DNA from: Acetobacteraceae bacterium
GTDB taxonomy: Bacteria; Pseudomonadota; Alphaproteobacteria; Acetobacterales; Acetobacteraceae
Reading direction: 5' to 3'
Assembly (NCBI GenBank): GCA_027311485.1
Contig: DAICYU010000006.1
Location: 1 to 25,081, forward strand
Length of the DNA stretch: 25,081 bases
The notes under the pieces are model-generated. The model saw only the letters and a program-made list of their open reading frames with translations, was not told the origin of the DNA and did no database searches. Both the position numbers and the translations under genes were made by a program. Within the stretch, counting starts at the first letter, position 1. Each line of letters begins with the position of its first letter. This document shows positions 6,429 to 14,194 of the stretch, piece by piece.

Positions 6429-7821
6429 CACCCAATTCGACCTGATCGTCCTGGGCGGCGGCCCGGGCGGCTATGTTGCCGCCATCCGCGCCGCGCAGCT
6501 TGGCATGAAGACGGCGGTGGTGGAGCGCGAGCATCTGGGCGGCATCTGCCTGAACTGGGGCTGCATCCCAACCAAGGCCTTGCTGCGCACCAGCGAAATC
6601 AACCATCTGATGCACCATTTGCCGGATTTCGGCTTCGAGCCGGTGCAGCCGAAATTCGACCTCGACAAGGTCGTCAAGCGCTCCCGCGCCGTGGCAAAGC
6701 AGTTGTCCTCGGGCGTTGCCCACCTGCTGCGCAAGAACAAGGTCGCGGTGTTCGACGGCCAGGGCAAGCTGGCGGGCAAACAGACTGTGTCTGTGACCAA
6801 GGATGGCAAGCCTGTCGCCACCCTCAAGGCGCCACACATCATCCTCGCCACCGGCGCGCGCGCTCGGCAGCTTCCCGGCATCGAGGCCGACGGCAAGCTG
6901 ATCTGGTCCTACAAGCACGCCATGGTCCCGACCACGTTCCCGAAGTCGCTGCTGGTCATCGGCTCCGGCGCCATCGGCATCGAGTTCGCCAGCTTCTACC
7001 TGAACATGGGCGCGCAAGTGACGGTGGTGGAAGTGCTGCCGCGCATCCTGCCCGTCGAGGATGAGGAGATCTCGGCCTTCGCGCACAAGGCGTTCGAGAA
7101 GCAGGGCATGAAGATCATGACCGGCGCCCAGGTAAAAAATGTGCGGAAAGGCGCGGACAACGTCACGGTGACGATCGAAACCGGCGGTAAAAGCCAGGAC
7201 ATCACGGTGGACCGGGTGATTTCAGCCGTCGGCATCGTCGGCAACGTGGAGGATATCGGCCTGGAAGGCACCGGCGTGAAGGTCGAGCGGGCGCATGTGG
7301 TGGTTGATGACTACTCGCGCACCGGCGAACCGGGCGTGTATGCGATCGGTGACCTGACCGGGCCGCCGTGGCTTGCGCACAAGGCCAGTCATGAAGGCGT
7401 CATCTGCGTCGAAAAGATCGCCGGCCTGAACGACGTGCATCCGATCAATGTCGGCAACATCCCGGGCTGCACTTATTGCCGCCCACAGGTCGCCTCGGTC
7501 GGCCTGACCGAAGCCCGCGCGAAGGAAGCCGGCCACGCCGTCAAGGTCGGGCGCTTCCCGTTCATCGGCAACGGCAAGGCGATCGCGATGGGTGAGCCGG
7601 AAGGGATGGTGAAAACCATCTTCGACGCCAAGACCGGTGAACTGCTTGGGGCACATATGATCGGCGCCGAGGTGACGGAGATGATCCAGGGCTACACGAT
7701 CGCGCGGACGCTGGAGACGACCGAGACGGACCTGATGCATACGGTGTTCCCGCATCCGACCGTCAGCGAGACGATGCACGAGGCCGTACTGGACGCCTAC
7801 AAGCGAGCGATTCACTTCTGA
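6421..7821 (+). CDS. lpd: Dihydrolipoyl dehydrogenase, E3 of 2-oxoacid dehydrogenase complexes
   Basis: 466 residues, normal family length. E3 re-oxidises dihydrolipoamide through a redox disulfide and FAD, producing NADH. The FAD motif is GGGPGG (12-17), followed by the active disulfide C43-LNWG-C48 in GGICLNWGCIPTK, the NAD motif GSGAIGIEFAS, the FAD-contact YAIGDLTG region and the catalytic HPTVSE near the C-terminus. There is no N-terminal lipoyl domain, unlike some E3 proteins. The start at 6421 is chosen because AAAGGA lies about 8 bases upstream and MADTQFDLIVLGGG is the usual beginning; an in-frame ATG at 6382 would add residues without support. It ends the pdh cluster, followed by a strong GC hairpin. 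Confidence 0.96.
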   Translation: MADTQFDLIVLGGGPGGYVAAIRAAQLGMKTAVVEREHLGGICLNWGCIPTKALLRTSEINHLMHHLPDFGFEPVQPKFDLDKVVKRSRAVAKQLSSGVAHLLRKNKVAVFDGQGKLAGKQTVSVTKDGKPVATLKAPHIILATGARARQLPGIEADGKLIWSYKHAMVPTTFPKSLLVIGSGAIGIEFASFYLNMGAQVTVVEVLPRILPVEDEEISAFAHKAFEKQGMKIMTGAQVKNVRKGADNVTVTIETGGKSQDITVDRVISAVGIVGNVEDIGLEGTGVKVERAHVVVDDYSRTGEPGVYAIGDLTGPPWLAHKASHEGVICVEKIAGLNDVHPINVGNIPGCTYCRPQVASVGLTEARAKEAGHAVKVGRFPFIGNGKAIAMGEPEGMVKTIFDAKTGELLGAHMIGAEVTEMIQGYTIARTLETTETDLMHTVFPHPTVSETMHEAVLDAYKRAIHF

Positions 7822-7827
7822 GGCAAG

Positions 7828-7850
7828 CGGGCGGGCGGCTTGCCCGCCCG
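7828..7850 (+). terminator. Strong GC hairpin after lpd, likely transcription end of the pdh cluster
   Basis: Perfect 9-bp arms CGGGCGGGC (7828-7836) and GCCCGCCCG (7842-7850) enclose a GGCTT loop, 6 bp after the lpd stop. No T-run follows on either strand, so it is not a textbook intrinsic terminator. It sits between the convergent ends of lpd and the acyltransferase gene, which suits a transcript-end or RNA-protecting role. Confidence 0.6.
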
Positions 7851-7864
7851 ATGCCTGGCACCGG

Positions 7865-9064
7865 CTACGGGATCGAAGGCGCCGCGACGGCAAGCCGCCC
7901 GCGGCCGAAGGTGAAGCGGCGGCCGACGGCAATCATCGGTTCCTCGACCCATCGGTACGTCGCAAAGGATAGTACGAACGTCGTTGGTATCGTGAACAGC
8001 CATAGCGCGAGACATGTCCCGATCGCCGTCCAGCCCGTCGCATGCGGGTTGAAGATTGAGGGCAGCATTGCGGTGGCCTGCTGCAGGACAGCGAAATGCA
8101 GCAGGTAGGCGCTGAAACTGACCTTGCCCAAAAGCCGGATCGGCCGGTTATTAAACAGATTGCGCGGCGCATTCCCGAGCGTTGTGGCAAATACCATGAA
8201 GATCAGTGATGCCGCAACGAACCTCGGCACCACGACCAGTAGAGCTGGCGGCATCCGCTCCGGCAGGGGAACATGCGTGGTGACGATGCAGGCCGCCACG
8301 CAGCCAAGCAGGATCGGCGTGGCGTAGCGGCGTGCCAGACGCGGCAGCAGGGTGTCCGGATGGGTCCAGGTGAACGTCAGTATCCGGTACAGAATCGTGC
8401 CGAGGGCAAAGACGATGAGCTGATTGGGAAACCAGAAATACAGGAAATTGTCGGTCGCAACCTTCCCGTATCGGTCGATCAGGATATCTCGGGCGATCGG
8501 ATTGGCCAAGCTGCCAGCGGCAACGGCAAAGGCGCAGAACAGGATCACCCCACGACGCGACCGAACCAGGAAAGCAATCAGCGGGAATAGGAGATAGAAG
8601 GTAAATTCGACCCCGATGCTCCAGCCGCCAGGCACAACCGTCCAGCCCTCCGTCGTCGGGGTCCAGGTTGGGTACCAGGTATTAACGAACAGAAACGATG
8701 CCAGAAGCTGCCGGACGTCGAAGCCCGATGGGGGCGTCGCGATGATGAAATAGAGGACCGCAGCCAGATAATACATTGGTGCAATGCGGAAAAATCGCCG
8801 CAGCCAGAAGGCGATCGGGTCAGCCCGACCTTTTGCCTCATCGGACCGCCAGGACAACAGCAACGTGACGCAGCTCATGAGGAAAAAGAGCTGGACGCCA
8901 TACCAGCCAAAATTGGTCAGCTTCGTGAGCGGATAGGGCAGTTCCGCGAACACGCGGCCGGTGTGGGACGTAATGACCAGCAGGACCGCATAGCCACGAA
9001 GTGCATCGATGAAGGGATATTTCGACGGGCGTTGCTCAACGCGCGATTGCGTAGCGACTGACAA
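7865..9064 (-). CDS. Membrane acyltransferase, acyltransferase family 3 (OafA/YrhL type)
   Basis: 399 residues with about ten hydrophobic helices. It begins KYPFIDALRGYAVLLVITSHTGRVF, the typical start of this family with the conserved His in helix 1, and carries a later WSIGVEFTFYLLFP motif and a C-terminal TYRWVEEPMI. Members transfer acyl groups to sugars of lipopolysaccharide, exopolysaccharide or other envelope molecules; the acceptor here is unknown. The start is TTG at 9064, since AAGGGA lies 6 bases upstream and an in-frame TAA occurs seven codons before it (9083-9085). An ATG with a better ribosome site exists at 9094 but is closed by that TAA. It is a stand-alone gene between lpd and pntB, with no other polysaccharide genes nearby. 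Confidence 0.92.
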   Translation of the reverse strand: MSVATQSRVEQRPSKYPFIDALRGYAVLLVITSHTGRVFAELPYPLTKLTNFGWYGVQLFFLMSCVTLLLSWRSDEAKGRADPIAFWLRRFFRIAPMYYLAAVLYFIIATPPSGFDVRQLLASFLFVNTWYPTWTPTTEGWTVVPGGWSIGVEFTFYLLFPLIAFLVRSRRGVILFCAFAVAAGSLANPIARDILIDRYGKVATDNFLYFWFPNQLIVFALGTILYRILTFTWTHPDTLLPRLARRYATPILLGCVAACIVTTHVPLPERMPPALLVVVPRFVAASLIFMVFATTLGNAPRNLFNNRPIRLLGKVSFSAYLLHFAVLQQATAMLPSIFNPHATGWTAIGTCLALWLFTIPTTFVLSFATYRWVEEPMIAVGRRFTFGRGRLAVAAPSIP

Positions 9065-9082
9065 CGAATGTCCCTTTTCGAT

Positions 9083-9105
9083 TTACATCGACATCGATAC
9101 TCCTT
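9083..9105 (-). promoter_or_regulatory. Three-codon micro-ORF with strong ribosome site before the acyltransferase
   Basis: Read on the minus strand: AAGGAG (9105-9100), a 5-base gap, then ATG TCG ATG TAA (9094-9083). The TAA is in the same frame as the acyltransferase TTG start 18 bases further on. It is either a leader micro-ORF that influences translation of the TTG start, or the original start region inactivated by a nonsense change. It overlaps an inverted repeat, CATCGACA (9086-9093) and TGTCGATG (9113-9120), that could mask or expose the ribosome site. Confidence 0.45.
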
Positions 9106-9209
9106 CGGTCATTGTCGATGCAACAGGATGCGGAACGGCCGAAGCCGTTGCCGCGAGACGCGGCCGACGCTCGCCACGCCGGCCGGAGTCAGGCTTCAAG
9201 CGCCGCGCG

Positions 9210-10619
9210 TCAGTGCCCCAGAGCCTGAACAATCTCCTCGGTCATTTTCTTGGCGTCGCCGAACAGCATCATCGTGTTCGGACGGAAGAACAGCTCATTG
9301 TCCACGCCCGCGTAGCCTGACGCCATTGAGCGCTTCACGAACAGCACCGTCCGCGCCTTTTCCACGTCCAGGATCGGCATGCCGTAAATCGCCGAGGTCC
9401 GGTCGGTCTTGGCCGCGGGGTTGGTCACGTCGTTGGCGCCGATGACATAGACGACGTCGGCGGTGGAGAATTCATTGTTGATCTCCTCCAGCTCAAACAC
9501 TTCGTCATACGGCACGTTGGCTTCGGCCAGCAGCACGTTCATATGGCCGGGCATGCGGCCGGCGACCGGGTGAATGGCGTATTTCACCTCCACCCCTTCC
9601 CGCTTCAGCGTATCGGCCATCTCCCGCAGCGCATGCTGGGCTTGCGCCACCGCCATGCCATAGCCCGGCACGATAATCACCTTCGACGCGTTCTTCATGA
9701 TGAACGCCGCATCGTCGGCGTTGCCGGACTTCACGGTGCGATCGCCCGCCGCCGCGCCAGCGCCGCCCGCCGCCGAGGTATCCGTGCCGAAGCCGCCCAG
9801 CAGCACGTTGATGATGCTACGGTTCATGCCTTTGCACATGATGTAGGACAGGATCGCACCCGAGGCGCCCACCAGCGACCCGGTGATGATCAACGCCAGG
9901 TTCTGGATGGTGAAACCGATGCCAGCCGCCGCCCAGCCGGAGTAGCTGTTCAGCATCGACACCACCACCGGCATGTCGGCGCCGCCAATCGGGATGATGA
10001 GCAGGAAGCCAAGGCTGAGCGACAGCAGCGCGATCAGCCAGAAGACGATCTGGCTGCCACCCGTGGAAACGAAGGTGACGACCAGCACCAGAAGCAGGAT
10101 GGCCAGCGCCAGGTTCAGCCAATGCTGGCCGGCGAAGGTGATCGGCGCCCCCTTCATCAGGGCCTGCAGTTTGGCAAACGCGATCAGGCTGCCCGAGAAG
10201 GTAATCGCACCAATTGCCAGACCCAGCGACATCTCGATCAGGCTTTGGGTATGGATCGCACCCGGAACGCCGATGCGGAATGCCTCAGGCGCGTTCAGGG
10301 CGGCGGCAGCGACGAACACGGCGGCCATGCCGACCAGGGAGTGGAAAGCCGCGACAAGTTGCGGCAGGGCCGTCATCTGGATCCGCCGAGCCACCACCGT
10401 GCCAACGCTGCCGCCGATCACGATGCCAAGCAGGATCAGCAGATAGCCCCAGCCACTCATGCCATGCTGCAGCAGGGTGGCGACCACGGCGACGGCCATG
10501 CCGATCATGCCAAAGCGGTTGCCCTGGCGGGATGTCACCGGGGAAGACAGGCCGCGCAACGCCAGAATGAACAGGACAGCGGCGACCAGGTAAGCGAGCG
10601 AAGTCAGACTGGCGGACAT
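9210..10619 (-). CDS. pntB: NAD(P) transhydrogenase subunit beta
   Basis: 469 residues. It carries most membrane helices (domain II) and the NADP(H)-binding domain III of the proton-translocating transhydrogenase, which moves hydride from NADH to NADP+ using the proton gradient. The N-terminal half shows repeated hydrophobic helices. Domain III begins about residue 290 and shows VPGYGMAVAQAQHALREMAD (GxGxxA type), HPVAGRMPGHMNVLLAEA, VIGANDVTNPAA and the KRSMASGYAGVDNELFF motif, all characteristic. ATG at 10619. It is the last gene of the three-gene operon, starting 10 bp after pntAB ends. The downstream 145 bp hold only an inverted repeat and the acyltransferase leader. Confidence 0.96.
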   Translation of the reverse strand: MSASLTSLAYLVAAVLFILALRGLSSPVTSRQGNRFGMIGMAVAVVATLLQHGMSGWGYLLILLGIVIGGSVGTVVARRIQMTALPQLVAAFHSLVGMAAVFVAAAALNAPEAFRIGVPGAIHTQSLIEMSLGLAIGAITFSGSLIAFAKLQALMKGAPITFAGQHWLNLALAILLLVLVVTFVSTGGSQIVFWLIALLSLSLGFLLIIPIGGADMPVVVSMLNSYSGWAAAGIGFTIQNLALIITGSLVGASGAILSYIMCKGMNRSIINVLLGGFGTDTSAAGGAGAAAGDRTVKSGNADDAAFIMKNASKVIIVPGYGMAVAQAQHALREMADTLKREGVEVKYAIHPVAGRMPGHMNVLLAEANVPYDEVFELEEINNEFSTADVVYVIGANDVTNPAAKTDRTSAIYGMPILDVEKARTVLFVKRSMASGYAGVDNELFFRPNTMMLFGDAKKMTEEIVQALGH

Positions 10620-10629
10620 CGATGTGGCC

Positions 10630-11025
10630 TTATTGCTTCTTTTTGAACATCGAAAGCATGCGCTCGGTCACCAGGAATCCGCCGAAGATATTCACGGATG
10701 CCAGCGTAACGGCCAGGAAGCCGAAGAACATCGCCCAGCCGGAATAGGCGAGCCCGGTCGCCAGCATTGCGCCGACGATGATCACCGACGAAATCGCGTT
10801 CGTCACCGCCATCAGCGGTGAATGCAGTGCCGGGGTCACGTTCCACACGACGTAGTAGCCGACGAAGCAGGCCATCAGGAAAATGGCCAGCAGGAAGATG
10901 AATGGATTGACCTCGGGCGCCACGACTGTGGACACGCCAACGGCCATGTTCCTGGCGTGATCCGCCAGTTCCAGGGCGTTGGCCGCAAGGCGCGCAGCCT
11001 CATCGGCGATCTGGTTGGGATTCAT
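10630..11025 (-). CDS. pntAB: NAD(P) transhydrogenase alpha subunit, part 2 (membrane segment)
   Basis: 131 residues holding the membrane helices that in E. coli form the C-terminal end of PntA. Helices are visible at IFLLAIFLMACFVGYYVVW, AVTNAISSVIIVGAML and MFFGFLAVTLASVNIFGGF, with the conserved VTPALHSPLMAVTNAISS and GGFLVTERMLSMFKKK ends. The start at 11025 is supported by GGAGG about 10 bases upstream in the 20-bp gap after pntAA; a longer in-frame frame into pntAA is not protein-like. Splitting alpha into two proteins is the arrangement described for Rhodospirillum rubrum and other alphaproteobacteria. Confidence 0.95.
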   Translation of the reverse strand: MNPNQIADEAARLAANALELADHARNMAVGVSTVVAPEVNPFIFLLAIFLMACFVGYYVVWNVTPALHSPLMAVTNAISSVIIVGAMLATGLAYSGWAMFFGFLAVTLASVNIFGGFLVTERMLSMFKKKQ

Positions 11026-11045
11026 GGAATTCAGCCTCCGACGGG

Positions 11046-12185
11046 TCAGGCGGCCTGCGAGGGCAGGAAGTTCGGATGAACGACGGCGCCGCCGCGGGTC
11101 AGCATGACGCCTTTTACGATATCGTCCGTTTCGGGCAGCTTGGGCGCCTTCTGTTCCTTGTCCCAGAACGTAGTCAGGAACGTCAGCAGATTGCGCGCAT
11201 ACAGCGACGATGAGGCGACCGGAATGCGGCCGGGCCAGTTGTTGAAGCCCAGGATGGTGACGCCGTTCGGGGTTGTAACGCTCTGGCCGGGCACCGTGGC
11301 CGCGCAATTGCCGCCGGCGTCGGACGCCAGATCGATAATGACGCTGCCGGCCCGCATGCTGTCGACCATCGGCTGGGTGACAATGGTCGGCGCCTTGCGG
11401 CCCATCACCAGGGCGGTGCAGATGACGATATCGTTCTTCGCCACCGTGGTGGCCATCAGCTCGGCCTGCTTCTGGCGGAACGCATCGCTCATTTCGCGGG
11501 CGTAGGCGCCGGTCTGACCGGCCGTCTCCGAATCCTCGACGCCGACGAAAGCCGCGCCCAGTGACTTGATTTCTTCCTTGGCGGCCGGGCGGACGTCGGT
11601 GGCCGAAACGATCGCGCCAAGGCGGCGGGCGGTGGCAATCGCCTGCAGGCCGGCAACGCCGGCGCCGATGATGAACACCCGAGCCGGTGGTACGGTGCCG
11701 GCAGCGGTCATCATCATCGGGAAACCCCGCTGGAACGTGCCCGCTGCCTCGATCACCGCGCGGTAGCCGGCCAGGTTGGCCTGGCTGGACAGCACATCCA
11801 TCGATTGGGCGCGCGTGATACGGGGCAACATCTCCATCGCCGCGACGTCGATCCCGGCGGCCGCGAGGCTTGGCACCAGTTCCGTATCGCCGAATGCCCC
11901 GGCGATGCAGACCAGCAGGGCGCCCCGCGGGATCGCGACCCGCACGTCGGCATCCGGCGTCTGCACGGCGAAAACGATCCCGGCGCCTGCCAGCGCCGCC
12001 GCGGCATCGGCCGCGATTTCGGCGCCTGCAGCCGAGAACTCACTATCGGCAATCGACGCGTGCGCCCCTGCCCCGGTTTCAACGGCGACCGTCAGGCCGA
12101 GCGCGATCAGTTTCTTTACCGTTTCCGGTGTTGCGGCCACGCGCGTTTCAGCAGGCCGGCGTTCCTTAAGCACCGCAAGGCGCAT
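11046..12185 (-). CDS. pntAA: NAD(P) transhydrogenase alpha subunit, part 1 (NAD-binding)
   Basis: 379 residues, soluble domain I that binds NAD(H). It belongs to the alanine dehydrogenase/PNT family: the N-terminus is MRLAVLKERRPAETRVAATPETVKKL, the middle has AQSMDVLSSQANLAGYRAV (the conserved loop next to the nicotinamide), and the Rossmann motif is IIGAGVAGLQAIATARRLGA. The C-terminal part has VMVDSMRAGSVIIDLA-like and NNWPGRIPV motifs. The ATG at 12185 has AAGGA 8 bases upstream. It is first in the operon, so the promoter must lie in 12186-12489 or beyond. Confidence 0.96.
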   Translation of the reverse strand: MRLAVLKERRPAETRVAATPETVKKLIALGLTVAVETGAGAHASIADSEFSAAGAEIAADAAAALAGAGIVFAVQTPDADVRVAIPRGALLVCIAGAFGDTELVPSLAAAGIDVAAMEMLPRITRAQSMDVLSSQANLAGYRAVIEAAGTFQRGFPMMMTAAGTVPPARVFIIGAGVAGLQAIATARRLGAIVSATDVRPAAKEEIKSLGAAFVGVEDSETAGQTGAYAREMSDAFRQKQAELMATTVAKNDIVICTALVMGRKAPTIVTQPMVDSMRAGSVIIDLASDAGGNCAATVPGQSVTTPNGVTILGFNNWPGRIPVASSSLYARNLLTFLTTFWDKEQKAPKLPETDDIVKGVMLTRGGAVVHPNFLPSQAA

Positions 12186-12489
12186 GCGTCCGATCCTTCA
12201 TTCATAGGGAGCACCGAACAGCGGATCAGCGTTCGTTTCCCACGCCTATCACGAAACCTGAATGCACGCCGAATGCAATCTGTGCAAGAGGGGCAAAACG
12301 GTTCCACTTCGCTTTTCGGCACCCGGTATGACCGGCTTCTTATCTTGCCTTCAGTGTCCGATGTTGTTTTGCCAGCCATGCCTCCTGAACATTACGCAAC
12401 GATTGGCGGGATCATGGCTGCCCTCGCCCGCGTTACCGAAGCAGGCGAGGTCATCGGCCCTGCCGATCCGCAGTCCCTGGGCGACCTGA
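12186..12489. other. Gene-free stretch upstream of the transhydrogenase operon
   Basis: 304 bp between pntAA (start at 12185, minus) and the next minus-strand gene, which ends at 12490. No reliable gene is visible. A frame starting at 12379 on the minus strand has AGGAGG only one base before its ATG and runs into pntAA with no recognisable protein. The stretch holds the GAATGCA direct repeat (12260-12277) and should contain the pnt promoter; I found no clear -35/-10 pair. Confidence 0.6.
12260..12277. promoter_or_regulatory. Direct heptamer repeat with 11-bp period upstream of pntAA
   Basis: GAATGCA occurs at 12260-12266 and 12271-12277, separated by CGCC. On the minus (pntAA) strand this reads TGCATTC twice, one helical turn apart, 75-92 bp before the ATG. 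Two 7-bp boxes with a 4-bp gap is the spacing used by OmpR/PhoB-type response regulators. The regulator is not identified. Confidence 0.35.
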
Positions 12490-13272
12490 TTACCGGCCGG
12501 CCGCCCAGGCACCGTCGATCGGCAGGGCGGCGCCGTTGATATCCTCACCACACGGCCCGCACAGGAATGCGATCAGCCCGGCGACGTTCGCATCCTTCAC
12601 GAAGCGCCGCGATGGCTGGCGCACCGCGAGGAAGTTTTCCTCGGCTTCCTCGAACGTGGTGCCGTCGCGCTGCATCTCCTGCCGCAACCGCCAGTCGATC
12701 GCCGGTGTCAGCACCGTGCCCGGACATATGGCGTTGCAGGTTACCCCGGTGCGTGCCGTTTCCAGCGCCACCGCACGGGTCAGGCCGATCAGCGCCGTCT
12801 TGGTGGTGACGTAGTCGATGCGGTTCACCGTCGCGAACATGCCGTAGATCGAGGCCATGTTGACGATCCGCCCCCAGCCTTTCTGCTTCATGCCGGGAAG
12901 CGCCAGCCGGATCGTATGGAACGGCGCCGACAGGTTGACCGCCAGAGCTTCATCCCACTGTTCCGGGGCGAAGTTTTCCACCGCGCCGAAATACCGCACC
13001 ACCGCGTTGTTGACGACAATGTCCGGCCCGCCATGCTCTGCCGTCGTCGATTGCACCAGATCCGCGATGTGCGCCGGGTCCCGCAGGTCGGCGCTGTGAT
13101 GCCGGGCACGCACGCCCAGCGCATGCAGGTCCGACAGGCGGGCTTCGATCACGTCCGGGGCGGCAAAGCCGTTCAGGGTGATATCCGCGCCCAGTTCGGC
13201 CAGCGCTCGGGCGGTGGCAAAGCCGATGCCGCCGAGCGAGCCGGTGATCAGGGCGGATTTTCCGTGCAGCAT
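12490..13272 (-). CDS. Short-chain dehydrogenase related to 3-hydroxybutyrate dehydrogenase, with altered substrate residues
   Basis: 260 residues, the length of bacterial D-3-hydroxybutyrate dehydrogenase (BdhA), and shares its landmarks: TGSLGGIG (10-17), LNGF after beta 2, NLSAPFHTIRLALPGMKQKGWGRI, ALETARTGVTCNAICPG and a QPSRRFV stretch. The catalytic set is intact: N113, S141, Y154, K158. Four positions that contact hydroxybutyrate in characterised BdhA enzymes differ: Gln94 is R93, His144 is Y143, Lys152 is R151 and Trp187 is T186. The cofactor is likely NAD(H), but the substrate is probably not 3-hydroxybutyrate. The ATG at 13272 has AAGGGAAA upstream; an earlier in-frame start at 13404 adds non-family sequence. 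It is divergent from the next SDR, across 131 bp. Confidence 0.88.
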   Translation of the reverse strand: MLHGKSALITGSLGGIGFATARALAELGADITLNGFAAPDVIEARLSDLHALGVRARHHSADLRDPAHIADLVQSTTAEHGGPDIVVNNAVVRYFGAVENFAPEQWDEALAVNLSAPFHTIRLALPGMKQKGWGRIVNMASIYGMFATVNRIDYVTTKTALIGLTRAVALETARTGVTCNAICPGTVLTPAIDWRLRQEMQRDGTTFEEAEENFLAVRQPSRRFVKDANVAGLIAFLCGPCGEDINGAALPIDGAWAAGR

Positions 13273-13283
13273 GGTGACGTTTC

Positions 13284-13392
13284 CCTTGTTGACGGTTGGC
13301 AGCTTAGCCGGGAACGAACACGGGTCCAGGAAGCGGCCGGTCCGGTCTGGCACCTTGGATCGGCTCGTGGGATGGTTGCCCCGCCAACAAGG
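13284..13392. promoter_or_regulatory. Divergent promoter region with near-perfect inverted 12-mers at both leaders
   Basis: CCTTGTTGACGG (13284-13295) and CCGCCAACAAGG (13381-13392) are inverted copies with one mismatch, each forming the ribosome-binding region of one of two divergent SDR genes. The arms are about 85 bp apart. A shared regulator site or a duplicated leader is possible; partial similarity of purine-rich ribosome sites explains only the AAGG part. Confidence 0.3.
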
Positions 13393-13403
13393 AGGAGGAA
13401 ACA

Positions 13404-14180
13404 ATGGGACTGGTTGAGGGCAAGGTCGGAATCATCACCGGGGCGGCGTCCGGCATTGGCGCGGCAACGGCGCGTGTTCTGGCGCAGAACGGCGCAAAGC
13501 TGGTTCTGACGGACCTGGACGATAAGGCCGGAACCGCCCTGGCCGAGGAAGTCGGCGGCACTTACCTGCATCATGACGTCACTGAGGAAGCCGGTTGGCC
13601 CGCAGTGATCGCAGCGGCCGAGAAATACGGGCGGCTCGACATACTGGTTGCCAATGCGGGCATCGGCATCATGGGCAGCGCGCTGGACATGTCGCTGGCG
13701 GACTGGCGCCGGCAGATGGCAATCAACGTCGATGGCGTATTCCTGACGGTGAAATACGGCATCCCGGCGATGCGCAAGTTCGGCCATGGCGGTTCCGTGA
13801 TCATGCTGTCGTCGGTGGCCGGGTTGCGTGGATCCGCCGGACTGGCCGGTTACAGCGCCACCAAGGGGGCGGTGCGGCTGTTCGCCAAGTCGATGGCACT
13901 GGAATGCGCCCAGGCGCGGGACGGCATCCGCGTGAACTCGGTGCATCCCGGAATCATTGCCACGCCGATCTGGGACAAGATCCCGGTCGGGCAGAACCAG
14001 CCGATCGACCCCTACAAGATGGCCGAGGCGACAGTTCCCATCGGCAAGGCCGGGGAGGCGTCGGAAATCGCCGACGGCATCCTGTTCCTTGCATCCGATC
14101 TGTCCAGCCACATGACGGGGTCCGAACTGGTGATCGACGGCGGCCTGACCGCCGGCCGCATCGCCCGCCTGGGTGCGTAA
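13404..14180 (+). CDS. Short-chain dehydrogenase/reductase, classical NAD-dependent type
   Basis: 258 residues with a complete classical SDR set: TGAASGIG (12-19), D37 at the end of beta 2 favouring NAD(H) over NADP(H), NAG (84-86), and the tetrad N108, S137, Y150, K154. The C-terminus has SVHPGIIATPIW and GSELVIDGG. Overall it resembles cyclopentanol/alcohol-type and glucose-1-dehydrogenase-like SDRs; the substrate cannot be named. The ATG at 13404 has a strong GGAGGAGG site about 5 bases upstream. It is divergent from the BdhA-like SDR and is followed 14 bp later by the DUF2442 gene, probably in one transcript. Confidence 0.92.
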   Translation: MGLVEGKVGIITGAASGIGAATARVLAQNGAKLVLTDLDDKAGTALAEEVGGTYLHHDVTEEAGWPAVIAAAEKYGRLDILVANAGIGIMGSALDMSLADWRRQMAINVDGVFLTVKYGIPAMRKFGHGGSVIMLSSVAGLRGSAGLAGYSATKGAVRLFAKSMALECAQARDGIRVNSVHPGIIATPIWDKIPVGQNQPIDPYKMAEATVPIGKAGEASEIADGILFLASDLSSHMTGSELVIDGGLTAGRIARLGA

Positions 14181-14194
14181 GTCAACCTGAAGCC

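Noticed and set aside
12116..12379. Minus-strand 87-codon frame starting after AGGAGG upstream of pntAA
   Set aside because: The AGGAGG is only one base from the ATG, the protein matches nothing I know, and it runs 70 bp into pntAA in another frame.
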